Origin: JALHST01 sp038316335
GTDB taxonomy: Bacteria; Bacteroidota; Bacteroidia; Flavobacteriales; Flavobacteriaceae
Direction: 5' to 3'
Assembly (NCBI GenBank): GCA_038316335.1
Contig: JBBQAM010000003.1
Span: forward strand, 62,001-126,000
Length of the DNA: 64,000 bases
Both the position numbers and the translations under genes were made by a program. The stretch's first letter is position 1. The number at the start of each line of letters is the position of its first letter. The notes under the pieces are model-generated. The model had not been told where the DNA came from, ran no database searches, and was given only the letters and a program-made list of their open reading frames with translations. Shown here piece by piece: positions 17,994 through 27,632 of the stretch.

Positions 17994-19013
17994 ATGATCG
18001 AAAAGATAAAAGAACATATTGAGGAGGTCAAGAATTTTAAGGCCGATTCAAAGGAAGCCTTAGAAACCTTCCGTATAAAATATTTAGGCAAAAAAGGACT
18101 TTTGAACGATTTCTTCGCCGAGTTCAAGAATGTACCCAATACTCAAAAAAAGGCTTTTGGACAGATTGTCAATGACTTGAAGCAAGCTGCTAATGAGAAG
18201 GTATCCGAACTTAAAAATACGCTTGATACCAACACCGATGAAACCCGAAAATACGGGGATCTTACACGGCCGGGAGACCCCATCGAATTGGGGGCAAGAC
18301 ACCCAATTTCAATCGTTAAGAACCAAATAATCGATATTTTTTCCCGCATTGGTTTTAATGTTTCAGAGGGTCCTGAAATCGAGGACGATTGGCACAATTT
18401 TACGGCTCTTAACCTCCCGGAATTTCATCCTGCAAGAGATATGCAGGATACATTTTTTATACAGACGAACCCCGATATCTTATTACGTACCCACACTTCA
18501 TCGGTGCAGGTTCGTTACATGGAGAATAACAAACCCCCGATTCGAACGATTTCCCCAGGGAGGGTATATCGTAACGAGGCAATTTCGGCACGTTCCCACT
18601 GCTTTTTCCATCAGGTCGAAGGCCTTTATATTGACAAGGACGTTTCTTTTGCCGACTTGAAACAGACCCTACAGTTTTTTACGAATGAACTATTCGGGAA
18701 ATCAAAAATTCGCATGCGGCCCTCCTACTTTCCCTTTACCGAGCCTAGTGCAGAAGTTGACGTGTACTGGGGTCTCAAGACAGAGACCGATTATCGAATG
18801 ACCAAAGGAACGGGATGGTTAGAGATCATGGGATGTGGAATGGTAGATCCAAACGTACTTATCAATTGTGGAATTAACCCAGATGAATATTCTGGTTTTG
18901 CCTTCGGAATGGGCATAGATCGCATTGCCTTATTGTTGCATCAAATTTCAGATATCCGCTTGTTAAGTGAAAATGATGTGCGATTCTTGCTTCAATTTCA
19001 AAGTGCCTTATAA
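17994..19013 (+). CDS. pheS: Phenylalanyl-tRNA synthetase alpha subunit
   Basis: The protein is 339 aa from the chosen ATG (MIEKIKEH), the usual length for Bacteroidota PheS. An upstream TTG and the preceding ATG at 17991 are possible alternatives. An N-terminal coiled coil (about 1-90) binds tRNA. The class II core follows: LLRTHTSSVQ, motif 2 (GRVYRNEAISARSHCFFHQV) and motif 3 GMGIDRIALL. It charges tRNA-Phe with the beta subunit PheT, which is not in this window. Confidence 0.97.
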   Translation: MIEKIKEHIEEVKNFKADSKEALETFRIKYLGKKGLLNDFFAEFKNVPNTQKKAFGQIVNDLKQAANEKVSELKNTLDTNTDETRKYGDLTRPGDPIELGARHPISIVKNQIIDIFSRIGFNVSEGPEIEDDWHNFTALNLPEFHPARDMQDTFFIQTNPDILLRTHTSSVQVRYMENNKPPIRTISPGRVYRNEAISARSHCFFHQVEGLYIDKDVSFADLKQTLQFFTNELFGKSKIRMRPSYFPFTEPSAEVDVYWGLKTETDYRMTKGTGWLEIMGCGMVDPNVLINCGINPDEYSGFAFGMGIDRIALLLHQISDIRLLSENDVRFLLQFQSAL

Positions 19014-19017
19014 CGCT

Positions 19018-19413
19018 GTGAAAAAAGATATTGAAATCCCAGTCGCAAAAGATGTGTATGTGGCCGTTGTACTTGAATGGAACGACGAATTCCTTTCTAG
19101 GGATTGGTATGCCTATGTAATCAACGACCGCAATACGCGCATCGACATGGTATTGATCGTTTCAAAAGGATTCGATGGGGATACTAAAACCTCAACAATG
19201 CGTCATGCAATTGGTGTGGTCGAACCAAAATCATTCGAAAAGATCGAACTTCTACAAGAAGATGTACTAGCACTCGACAATGAATTTTTTGTGACATTTT
19301 ATGCCGACGATAAATTGTTCGAAAGAAAATATTTATTTGAAAAAAACTCGGTACGTCAAAATGCCATGATCAATATACCTATAATCAATAAGGAAGGCAT
19401 ACTTGCAAAATAG
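19018..19413 (+). CDS. Conserved hypothetical protein downstream of pheS
   Basis: The protein is 131 aa from a GTG at 19018, 4 bp after the pheS stop, beginning VKKDIEIP. The frame stays open further upstream, but that part is an out-of-frame copy of pheS. From memory, flavobacteria often have a protein of this type beginning MKKDI next to pheS, with unknown function. It has no signal peptide or membrane segment and looks like a beta-rich domain (VVLEWNDEF, WYAYVINDR, GVVEPKSFEKIEL). The tight spacing suggests co-transcription with pheS. Confidence 0.7.
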   Translation: MKKDIEIPVAKDVYVAVVLEWNDEFLSRDWYAYVINDRNTRIDMVLIVSKGFDGDTKTSTMRHAIGVVEPKSFEKIELLQEDVLALDNEFFVTFYADDKLFERKYLFEKNSVRQNAMINIPIINKEGILAK

Positions 19414-19518
19414 TCCCCGCTTCAAAAGCAATCACCTCATTTTCGGTATGATTATATAGCCTCTGGGTGAACTACCTATTTAATACCAGTGCACACATAA
19501 CTTTATTAGACCGATTAG

Positions 19519-19549
19519 TTTCGTATGTTCAGAACTAACACTACATTTG
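19519..19549 (+). promoter_or_regulatory. Promoter of the efflux regulator gene
   Basis: TACATTTG (19542-19549) matches the -7 consensus exactly. TTT at 19519-19521 lies 20 nt upstream as a weak -33 box. Between them sit TTAGTT (19515-19520) and AACTAA (19533-19538), an inverted repeat that could be an operator. The -7 box overlaps the alternative TTG start at 19547 and so rules it out. Confidence 0.55.
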
Positions 19550-19573
19550 CCGTTCCTTTTTATTTTAAACACC

Positions 19574-20056
19574 ATGCCCAAAGAGCTCGAAAGAAAGAAT
19601 CTCATTGAGGAATTAGGCGTCCATTTTGAGAAAAAGTATAATTTCCCTCCATTGGCTGCCAGAATTTATTCCCAACTAATCCTTACGGAAGAAGATGGCC
19701 TCACCTTTGAAGATTGTTTAAGCAAACGCGGGGCGAGCAAAAGTTCTATTTCCACTTCACTAAATCTTTTATTGCAATTAGAGACGATTACCTATTTCAC
19801 AAAATCAGGTGATAGAAAAAGATATTTTAAAATCTCAGATAATAATACCTTCTTTTTGAACAAGCTTGAAGACAATCTCAAAAACATAATTCAGGAGCGT
19901 GTGATTATCAAAAAGGTCGAAGACTATAATAAAACGTACAACACCAAAAAGTATCGAGAGAACAATAAGAAAACAAAGCTTTTTTTAAACTACCTAGATG
20001 ATAATGAAAAATTGTTAAAGCATACCATCGAGGTCCTGCACTTATCAAAAATATAA
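19574..20056 (+). CDS. GbsR/MarR-type transcriptional regulator
   Basis: The protein is 160 aa from the ATG at 19574 (MPKELERKN). About residues 20-85 look like a winged helix: LAARIYSQLIL, then GLTFEDCLSKRGASKSSIS (the helix-turn-helix), then LLQLETITYFTKSGDRKRYF (wing). The C-terminal half is a charged helix, probably for dimerisation. This layout fits the GbsR branch of MarR regulators. It is 72 bp upstream of the RND genes in the same orientation, so it probably controls them and itself. Confidence 0.75.
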   Translation: MPKELERKNLIEELGVHFEKKYNFPPLAARIYSQLILTEEDGLTFEDCLSKRGASKSSISTSLNLLLQLETITYFTKSGDRKRYFKISDNNTFFLNKLEDNLKNIIQERVIIKKVEDYNKTYNTKKYRENNKKTKLFLNYLDDNEKLLKHTIEVLHLSKI

Positions 20057-20128
20057 ATTCACAGGTCCCAAAGAAATGGGCATGAGCCAAACCGAAAAAC
20101 AATGTGTCTAGCATTAAAACCGATCTCT

Positions 20129-21202
20129 ATGAGAAATGCCATCAAACTATTTTTACCCTTTGTACTGCTCCAAATTGCATGTAGCGAGAAAAATGGCCCG
20201 CAACAAACGGCCTCGTCTCCGGCAGTTGCCTTGAAAGTTATTAGCTTAAAGAAACAAGATATTACGACTTATAGAACCTACGCTACCACCATAGAAGGCA
20301 AACAGAACGTCGAAATATGGCCCAAGGTAAGTGGATTCATCGAAGGAATCTATGTGGAAGAAGGTCAGCAGGTAAAGAAGGGCCAATTGCTTTTCAAGCT
20401 AGAAACACAAAGCCTCAGTCAAGACGCCAACGCCGCCAAGGCCTTGGTCAATATTGCCCAAGTCGAAGTAGATAAATTGGTTCCCTTGGTTGATAAAGGC
20501 ATTATAAGCATGGTACAATTGGAAACGGCAAAGGCCAAACTGATGCAAACCCAAAGTACGTATGAAAGTATTGTCGCAAATATCAACTACTCACGAATAA
20601 CAAGTCCGGTCGATGGTTATTTAGGTGCCATTCCATACAAAGTCGGAACTTTGGTGAGCTTTAACATGTCAGAACCCATGTCTGTGGTTTCTGATATTAG
20701 TGAAGTTCGTGCCTATTTTTCATTAAATGAAAAAGAGTTGTTAGCAATAAGGCAGCGTTTGGCGGCAGAAGGAAAACAGATTACCCTTGAGAATGCCCCC
20801 GAAGTTGATTTGATCATGATAAATGGTGAAACCTATCCTCATAAGGGTAAAATTACCATGGTCAATAATATCATTAACAGTACTACGGGAAGTGTCATGA
20901 TCAGGGCAGATTTTAAAAATCCTGAAAACCTATTGAGTACGGGAAGTACCGGGGAAATAAAAATACCTTCTATTTCCAAGGATATTTTTGTGATTCCCCA
21001 GACCGCCACGATCGATATGCAAGGTAATAAGATGGTTTACATAGTGGACAAGGATAATAAAGTAACCGGCACCCCAATAAAAATAGATTCCCAAACGAAT
21101 GATGCCTATTTAGTAAGGTCTGGAATCGCAGCGGGAACCACTATAGTAATCGAAGGAGTCTCAAAACTCAAAGATGGACAGATCATAGACCCGGTTCATT
21201 AA
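20129..21202 (+). CDS. RND efflux periplasmic adaptor (lipoprotein)
   Basis: The protein is 357 aa from the ATG at 20129. The leader ends in a lipobox (LLQIAC), so it is probably a lipoprotein. The membrane-fusion core is visible: a biotinyl-lipoyl segment (VSGFIEGIYVEEGQQVKKGQ), a short helical hairpin, then SRITSPVDGYLGAIPYKVGT, a standard adaptor motif. It bridges the inner-membrane pump and outer-membrane channel encoded downstream. The gap to the pump gene is 37 bp. Confidence 0.93.
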   Translation: MRNAIKLFLPFVLLQIACSEKNGPQQTASSPAVALKVISLKKQDITTYRTYATTIEGKQNVEIWPKVSGFIEGIYVEEGQQVKKGQLLFKLETQSLSQDANAAKALVNIAQVEVDKLVPLVDKGIISMVQLETAKAKLMQTQSTYESIVANINYSRITSPVDGYLGAIPYKVGTLVSFNMSEPMSVVSDISEVRAYFSLNEKELLAIRQRLAAEGKQITLENAPEVDLIMINGETYPHKGKITMVNNIINSTTGSVMIRADFKNPENLLSTGSTGEIKIPSISKDIFVIPQTATIDMQGNKMVYIVDKDNKVTGTPIKIDSQTNDAYLVRSGIAAGTTIVIEGVSKLKDGQIIDPVH

Positions 21203-21239
21203 GCCCTATTCCCGAAACGAACTTTTCAAATAACGTGAC

Positions 21240-24200
21240 ATGTTCCAAAAATTTATTGATCGCCCAGTCCTCTCCACGGTAATATCTATTATCATACTTA
21301 TATTAGGTGTACTTGGGCTTTTGACACTTCCTATTGAGCAATATCCGGAAATTGCCCCTCCGACGGTTCAGGTATCCGCCAACTATACAGGTGCCAATGC
21401 CGAGACTGTTTTGAATAGCGTTGTAATTCCGCTTGAAGAACAGATAAACGGCGTGGAAGGCATGACCTATATGACCTCATCGGCCAGTAATGACGGTGCC
21501 GCTACAATTAGCGTTTTCTTCAAGTTAGGAGTAGATCCCGATATTGCGGCCGTCAATGTGCAGAATCGGGTCGCACGGGCTAGCAGTCTATTACCTCAGA
21601 CGGTATTAAATACTGGTGTGACCACCAGAAAATCACAGAACAGCGCGCTCCTATTCTTCTCGATTTTCTCTAAAAATAAAGAGTTCGACGCCACTTTTGT
21701 GGAAAACTATGCCAAAATTAATCTCGTTCCAAAATTGCAACGTGTAAATGGTGTTGGCAACGTAAATGTCTTCGGATCAAAGGATTATTCGATGCGGATT
21801 TGGATCGATCCCAATAAAATGGCAACCTACCAGCTGGTCCCTGCCGATATTCAGGCTGCTCTACAGGAACAGAACAGGGAGGCCGCTACAGGTAAAATTG
21901 GAGAAAACGCCGAGGGAATCTATGAGTATATTATAAAATATAAAGGCAGGCTTTCAGAGGTTTCCGAATATGAGAATATAATTCTAAAAACCACGGCCGA
22001 TGGTGGTTTTTTGAGATTAAAAGACGTGGCAACCATCGAACTTGGGGCGCTGAACTATGCCAGGAAAAATTCTGGGATGGGATATCCAGGGGTCGCTGTC
22101 GGGCTCTATCAAACCTCTGGTTCGAATGCCAAGGAAATCATCGATGAGGTTGAAAAAATCCTAGAAAGTAGCAAAGCCGATTTTCCAAAAGGATTTGACT
22201 ATGTGATTCCCTATAATACCAAGGATTTTCTCGATGCATCGATTGATCATGTGGTTCAGACGTTGATTGAGGCATTCATTCTGGTGTTTTTGGTCGTCTT
22301 CATTTTTCTACAAGATCTACGGTCAACACTCATCCCGGCAATAGCGGTACCCGTAGCAATCATTGGTACATTTTTCTTTTTGGATCTTTTTGGCTATTCA
22401 ATTAACATGCTTACCCTATTTGCTATGATTTTGGCTATCGGGATTGTCGTCGATGATGCCATTGTTGTCGTGGAAGCGGTGCATGCAAAGCTTGAACAGG
22501 GCGGCACCTCGCCCTTAAATGCCTCAAAGACAGCAATGGGTGAAATTTCTGGGGCGATTATTTCTATCACGCTGGTCATGGCTGCAGTATTCATTCCGGT
22601 TTCCTTTATTCAAGGCTCTTCCGGTGTATTTTATCAGCAATTCGGTATTACCCTGGCCGTAGCCATCCTCATCTCAGCCGTGAATGCATTGACCTTAAGC
22701 CCCGCTTTGGCCGCCTTGTTTTTAAAACTACATGATCCCGAGGGCGAACATTCAAAAGGGCTAAAAACAAGGTTCTTTAATTCTTTTAATAGAGGTTTTA
22801 AGGCGGTTACTCATAAATATACCAACGCAATCCATACGTTATTGGGTCGTAAATGGATAACCTTTTTGATATTAGTAGCCTTTAGCGTTTTAGCCATCGT
22901 TCTTTTTAAGACCACCCCTTCTGGTTTTGTTCCTAATGAAGACCGTGGGATTATTTTTGCCAATGTCAGTCTACCCCCGGGGACCACCTTGGAAAAAACG
23001 GAAGAAACGGTAATGAAGCTCGATTCTATTTACGGGACATTGGATGTAATCGATGCGCGTATGAGCGTGGCCGGTTTCAGCCTTCTAAGCAGGGTGAGTG
23101 CGGGCTCCTATGCCTTTTCGATAATGAAACTTAAAGATTGGAGCGAGAGAAAGGATGCCTCCTTGTCAGTCGATGCCACGATTAAAAAACTCTTCGGATA
23201 CTCGGCCGATTTCAAGGATGCAACAATAATCTATTTCACCCCCCCGAGTATTCAGGGTTTTGGTACTTCCTCAGGATTTGAGGTTCAATTGCAGAATAAA
23301 GGAACAGACAGTTGGCTAGAAATCAATGAAGTTAAGAACCAATTCTTGCAGGCATTGAACGCAAGACCTGAAATTCAATATGCCATAAGTCAATTCGACC
23401 CAAATTTCCCACAATATCAATTAGATGTTGATTTAGAAAAAGTTAAAATTGCTGGACTTTCATTGACTGAGATATTGAATACACTTCAAGGATATTACGG
23501 GGGTCTATACACCACCGATTTTAATAAATTTGGAAAACAATACCGGGTGATGATCCAGGCAAAACCGGAGGAGCGAGCGAATGAAAATTCATTGAATCAC
23601 ATTTTTGTTGCCAATAAGAAAGGAGAATCGGTAGCTATTAGTCAATTTGTGGATTTGAAGAAAATTTATGGCCCGGAAGTAGTCGATCGCTTCAATTTAT
23701 TGAGTTCTGTAAAAATAACCGGTGTCCCAAATCAGGGATATAGCACCGGTGATGCCATCAATGCAATTGAAGAGGTTACTGCGCAAGTGCTTCCCAATAC
23801 CTATACCTATGACTATTCCGGACTTACACGAGAGGAGCGAAATTCAGGAAGTGAGACTACGTTGATATTCATTCTAAGCCTCGTTTTCGTGTATTTCCTA
23901 TTAAGCGCACAATATGAAAGCTATATTCTGCCCCTTGCCATTCTTATTTCCCTTCCAATTGGGTTAGCCGGCGCCATCTTATTCATCAACTTGGCCGGAT
24001 TGGAAAATAACATATACTTTCAAATAGCCTTGATCATGTTGATTGGACTTTTGGCCAAAAACGCCATTCTGATCGTTGAGTTTGCCTTACAACGAAGAAG
24101 GTCAGGTATGTCAATCAATGAATCGGCAATCGAAGGTGCCAAAGCACGATTAAGGCCAATTTTGATGACTTCCTTTGCCTTTATATTTGGATTGTTGCCA

Positions 24201-24392
24201 TTAGCGTTGTCTTCCGGAATTGGGGCTATTGGGAATAAATCGATAGGTCTTAGTGCCGTAGGAGGTATGCTCGTCGGAACCCTTTTGGGCGTATTTGTCA
24301 TTCCTGTTCTTTTCGTAGTATTCCAAACACTTCAAGAAAGACTAAGCAGTAAACCTCCTGGCCTGATACAATCTGAAGTCAATAATGCTTAG
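21240..24392 (+). CDS. RND efflux permease (HAE1 family)
   Basis: The protein has 1050 aa, standard for hydrophobe/amphiphile efflux-1 pumps. It begins MFQKFIDRPV and carries the proton-relay pair in GIVVDDAIVVVEAVHA and the conserved Lys of LLAKNAILIVEFA. Two periplasmic loops lie between TM1-TM2 and TM7-TM8. It uses the proton gradient to export drugs, detergents or dyes. Substrates cannot be read from the sequence. It is the central gene of a complete regulator-adaptor-pump-channel operon. Confidence 0.96.
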   Translation: MFQKFIDRPVLSTVISIIILILGVLGLLTLPIEQYPEIAPPTVQVSANYTGANAETVLNSVVIPLEEQINGVEGMTYMTSSASNDGAATISVFFKLGVDPDIAAVNVQNRVARASSLLPQTVLNTGVTTRKSQNSALLFFSIFSKNKEFDATFVENYAKINLVPKLQRVNGVGNVNVFGSKDYSMRIWIDPNKMATYQLVPADIQAALQEQNREAATGKIGENAEGIYEYIIKYKGRLSEVSEYENIILKTTADGGFLRLKDVATIELGALNYARKNSGMGYPGVAVGLYQTSGSNAKEIIDEVEKILESSKADFPKGFDYVIPYNTKDFLDASIDHVVQTLIEAFILVFLVVFIFLQDLRSTLIPAIAVPVAIIGTFFFLDLFGYSINMLTLFAMILAIGIVVDDAIVVVEAVHAKLEQGGTSPLNASKTAMGEISGAIISITLVMAAVFIPVSFIQGSSGVFYQQFGITLAVAILISAVNALTLSPALAALFLKLHDPEGEHSKGLKTRFFNSFNRGFKAVTHKYTNAIHTLLGRKWITFLILVAFSVLAIVLFKTTPSGFVPNEDRGIIFANVSLPPGTTLEKTEETVMKLDSIYGTLDVIDARMSVAGFSLLSRVSAGSYAFSIMKLKDWSERKDASLSVDATIKKLFGYSADFKDATIIYFTPPSIQGFGTSSGFEVQLQNKGTDSWLEINEVKNQFLQALNARPEIQYAISQFDPNFPQYQLDVDLEKVKIAGLSLTEILNTLQGYYGGLYTTDFNKFGKQYRVMIQAKPEERANENSLNHIFVANKKGESVAISQFVDLKKIYGPEVVDRFNLLSSVKITGVPNQGYSTGDAINAIEEVTAQVLPNTYTYDYSGLTREERNSGSETTLIFILSLVFVYFLLSAQYESYILPLAILISLPIGLAGAILFINLAGLENNIYFQIALIMLIGLLAKNAILIVEFALQRRRSGMSINESAIEGAKARLRPILMTSFAFIFGLLPLALSSGIGAIGNKSIGLSAVGGMLVGTLLGVFVIPVLFVVFQTLQERLSSKPPGLIQSEVNNA

Positions 24393-24416
24393 GTCACATA
24401 TTATAGCACATAAGCC

Positions 24417-25817
24417 ATGAATAAATCGAACATATATAAACATATCGCCCTCCTTACAGTAGCATTAACGTTACAATCATGTTTTGTTGCCAAGAATTAT
24501 ACCCGGCCCGATGTTGTGTCCGAAGATCTTTTTCGCACCGACAATTTGCCCAAGGATAGTATTTCAATCGCCACCATTTCATGGAGAGAGGTTTTTACCG
24601 ATACACTTTTAAGAAATTATATCGAAAAAGGCCTTTCAAATAATCTGGATGTACGAATTGCTTTGCAGAATATTTTGGCGGCCAAGGCGTATTTAAAGCA
24701 AGGAAAAAACGGATACTATCCGACCTTGAATAGCTCGGCAAAATATACAAGAACCGATAATTCCCAGAATAGTCAATTCGGAAGTTTCTTCAACGGACCC
24801 CAAGAACAATATGAATTCTCGACAGCGTTAACCTGGGAGGCCGACGTGTGGGGCAAGATAAGAAGCGCAAGTAGGGCCGCTGGTGCCTCTTACTTGCAAA
24901 GCGTTGCAGCCCATCAGGCTATAAAAACAGACCTAGTGGCTGAGATAGCTTCATCGTATTACGGGTTAATGGCCTTGGATAAACAAAAAAGTATCACAGA
25001 AGAGACACTAATGGCACGAAAGAGCAGTCTTGAAACGACCATGGCCCTAAAAGATGCAGGACAGTTGACTGAAGTCGCGGTAAAACAAACCGAGGCCCAA
25101 GTATACACTGCGGAAATTATTTTAATCGATCTTCAAAATAATATAAAACTATTAGAAAATACCATTTGCATTTTAATCGGGGAAACCGGCCACCCTATTC
25201 AAAGAGGGCTATTGGACGCGCAAAAAATAGAGACCGGACTTAAGACCGGTGTTCCTACTGAAATTCTGAGTAATAGACCCGACGTTATGCAGGCAGAATA
25301 TGGCCTTATCAATGCCTTTGAATTGACGAACGTGGCAAAGGCGAATTTTTATCCGTCGTTCCAGATCTCTGCCTCCGGCGGATTCCAAAGTTTACAATTA
25401 AACAATTGGTTTGATTCTAGTTCAATTTTTTCGAGTCTCATAGGTTCGTTGACCCAACCTCTGTTAAACAAACGAACAATAAGAACTCGATATGAGGTGG
25501 CCAGGGCCCAAGAGGAGCAGGCTCTTTTAATCTTTAAAAAGTCATTGTTGACCGCAGGATTGGAGGTGTCCAATGCGTTATTTATATATGAGACGGAAAC
25601 TCAAAAAATGGCGGCGCGCACAAAGGAGTTCGAAGCGTACACCCTAGCAGAATCCTATTCAGAAGAACTCCTGAACAATGGGCTCGCCAACTATCTTGAA
25701 GTACTTACAGCAAGGCAAAATGCCCTCAATTCCCAATTGAATTATATCAACTCACAGTATGGTCAATTAAATGCCATTGTTGATCTATATCGGGCGTTGG
25801 GTGGTGGATGGCGTTAG
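24417..25817 (+). CDS. RND efflux outer membrane channel (NodT/TolC-like lipoprotein)
   Basis: The protein has 466 aa. The leader ends in a lipobox (LTLQSC). Two OEP repeats are evident, with the family segments WEADVWGKIRSASRAA, SNRPDVMQAE and LSNALFIYETE-like helices. NodT-type proteins form the outer-membrane channel of tripartite pumps. It is 24 bp downstream of the pump and ends the operon. The next gene is convergent, 8 bp away. Confidence 0.94.
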   Translation: MNKSNIYKHIALLTVALTLQSCFVAKNYTRPDVVSEDLFRTDNLPKDSISIATISWREVFTDTLLRNYIEKGLSNNLDVRIALQNILAAKAYLKQGKNGYYPTLNSSAKYTRTDNSQNSQFGSFFNGPQEQYEFSTALTWEADVWGKIRSASRAAGASYLQSVAAHQAIKTDLVAEIASSYYGLMALDKQKSITEETLMARKSSLETTMALKDAGQLTEVAVKQTEAQVYTAEIILIDLQNNIKLLENTICILIGETGHPIQRGLLDAQKIETGLKTGVPTEILSNRPDVMQAEYGLINAFELTNVAKANFYPSFQISASGGFQSLQLNNWFDSSSIFSSLIGSLTQPLLNKRTIRTRYEVARAQEEQALLIFKKSLLTAGLEVSNALFIYETETQKMAARTKEFEAYTLAESYSEELLNNGLANYLEVLTARQNALNSQLNYINSQYGQLNAIVDLYRALGGGWR

Positions 25818-25825
25818 AGGCTTTC

Positions 25826-26314
25826 TTATCTTAGTGGAAACCCCTTTGCGGCCCACCAAGGATGAATTTCAATGGTCAATCTGCCCGATTTGACCATCGG
25901 ATCTAGATTGGCCAAACTATCGGCCATTTCAAAAGTTGGCGTATTGTAAATGGTAATTCCCCTAATTTCACTATCATCATCAAAGGGGCCCGAGATATCG
26001 GCAAACCCTTTATCGTACATTCTTCCCAAATGCTCAAGATGCAGTGATTGCAAGCTATCTGCTTCTTCTTGGCTTTGTGAGCGATTGGGTCCGCTTTTCA
26101 AAAATGCCATAAAATATTTTTGCATCAGTACGGTATCTTTTGTCTTATCGCTTACGTAATCAAAAGTTTCAAAGCCTCTTAAAGTGAGTTCTTTTTTAAC
26201 CTGTCTGATTGTTTTTTGGGAATTGGTCGTTTCGGGCGAAGTTTCAGGATTTTCTGACTTCGATTGACAAGAAGATAGGCCTACAATGGCAATAAATAAT
26301 ATAAATGTTTTCAT
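25826..26314 (-). CDS. YCII-like lipoprotein
   Basis: The protein is 162 aa from the second Met (MKTFILF), whose ATG overlaps the CYTH stop (ATGA). The lipobox is LSSC, and the Gln-, Ser- and Glu-rich stretch after it is a linker. The remainder looks like a YCII-related domain: MQKYFMAFLKSGPNRSQ, HLEHLGRMYDKGFADISGPF and ARTM-like GRLTIEIHPWW. The YCII fold is a small alpha-beta domain of uncertain function. A membrane-anchored secreted form is unusual for the fold, though found in Bacteroidota. Confidence 0.7.
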   Translation of the reverse strand: MKTFILFIAIVGLSSCQSKSENPETSPETTNSQKTIRQVKKELTLRGFETFDYVSDKTKDTVLMQKYFMAFLKSGPNRSQSQEEADSLQSLHLEHLGRMYDKGFADISGPFDDDSEIRGITIYNTPTFEMADSLANLDPMVKSGRLTIEIHPWWAAKGFPLR

Positions 26315-26784
26315 TTTTTCCATCTATTAAAAGGTTTCTTGCACAAGTGTGAGTTGTAATATTTTATGTCTCCGGTCACTTCGTCCCCTAACCACTGTGG
26401 TTTTTCAAAAGATTCATGTTCATCTTGAAGTTCAAGCTCCGCAATGATGAGCCCTTTGTTGGGCCCACGAAACTCATCGACTTCAAAAATGTGGTCTTCA
26501 TAGGGAATCTTATAACGGGTCTTTTCGATAAGACCGTCTTCGCAGATCAACAATAATTGTTCGGCTTCCTCGACACTTATCTCAATTTCCCATTCAAATC
26601 GGGAAATTCCAGAAGGGTTCGATTTTCCCTTTATGGTCAAATACCCAAAATCACCCGCAATGCGAACTCGTACGGTTCGATTGGGATTCGTATTCAGAAA
26701 TCCTTGCACGATACGTTCCTTGCTGATTGCATTTTTTTTAAAAGAAGTGGAATCGACCAAAAACTTTCGTTCTATTTCTATCAA
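26311..26784 (-). CDS. CYTH domain protein (triphosphate tunnel metalloenzyme)
   Basis: The protein has 157 aa. It begins MIEIERKFLV, which contains the ExExK signature of the CYTH superfamily. Later acidic and basic strands (RFEWEIEI, RYKIPYEDHIFEVDEF) form the tunnel. Members hydrolyse inorganic triphosphate or act as adenylate or thiamine-triphosphate enzymes. A single-domain bacterial form like this is most often an inorganic triphosphatase. It lies 11 bp after the NAD(P)-binding gene. Confidence 0.9.
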   Translation of the reverse strand: MIEIERKFLVDSTSFKKNAISKERIVQGFLNTNPNRTVRVRIAGDFGYLTIKGKSNPSGISRFEWEIEISVEEAEQLLLICEDGLIEKTRYKIPYEDHIFEVDEFRGPNKGLIIAELELQDEHESFEKPQWLGDEVTGDIKYYNSHLCKKPFNRWKK

Positions 26785-26795
26785 GGAGCGTTGTT

Positions 26796-27455
26796 TTACT
26801 TGGGTGAAACAATTCGACGTATTTCATCTGATGGTATCCTGACTTGATCATAAGGATGGTTGGCCAACCAAACCATGCATTGGGCGATTGTCGCAGGATG
26901 AATTGATTTGTATTTATCAAGTGGTCCGGCCAAAACAAGGTTAGCGGCCTTCATTAATTGTTTAAAGAACCATTCCCCGATACGCTTTTCATTTCTGTTG
27001 CCGGCTATGAGCGAAGGTTGAAGAATATACGTTCTTTTTATACCATATCGAAGCACGGCATCTTCCATCTCCCCTTTTATTCGATTGTAAAAAATTGGAC
27101 TTTTAGTATTTGCTCCCAATGCAGAAACGATAATAAATGTTGAAATGCCATTGTCTTTCGCAAGTTTTGCGGCATTATTGGGAATCCCAAAATCAATATT
27201 TCGATACGTCGCCTTGTTGGGTGTCTTTGCCTTGGTAGTGCCAATACAGCAATACAGTTCGTCGGCCGTAAAATCATTCTTAAATTTTTCCAGATGAAAC
27301 AGATCACCTATATATTCGTCGATTTTCGGATTTGTGATTCCAACAGGGCTTCTCCCAAACAATTTTATGGTACTATACGATGCATCCTTAATTAGAAGTT
27401 CAAGCACCTTTCCACCTGTCAATCCCGTAGCCCCTAATATAATTGCCGTTTTCAT
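26796..27455 (-). CDS. NAD(P)-binding epimerase/dehydratase-like protein (HTATIP2/NmrA type)
   Basis: The protein is 219 aa from the internal Met beginning MKTAIILGATG. The Rossmann motif GATGLTGGKV (residues 8-17) is intact. FIIVSALGANTKSPIFYNRIKGEMED fits atypical SDRs of the HTATIP2/YwnB group, whose Tyr-x3-Lys may be YNRIK. The substrate is unknown. It is the first gene of a three-gene minus-strand unit with the CYTH and YCII genes. Confidence 0.8.
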   Translation of the reverse strand: MKTAIILGATGLTGGKVLELLIKDASYSTIKLFGRSPVGITNPKIDEYIGDLFHLEKFKNDFTADELYCCIGTTKAKTPNKATYRNIDFGIPNNAAKLAKDNGISTFIIVSALGANTKSPIFYNRIKGEMEDAVLRYGIKRTYILQPSLIAGNRNEKRIGEWFFKQLMKAANLVLAGPLDKYKSIHPATIAQCMVWLANHPYDQVRIPSDEIRRIVSPK

Positions 27456-27632
27456 AGGATTCCTTAAAAATCGTTTATTTAATGAAATCAATGCTGAAGA
27501 CCCCTGCTTTGCACAGTCCTGTCTTTACCGATTGAATCAAAAACGGTCTTGCTTTATTAAAGAGCCGTTGTTTTTCTTTTAGCCGCTCCAATTATAATTT
27601 AACAAGACTGTTAGTTGTCATAAATTTACAAT

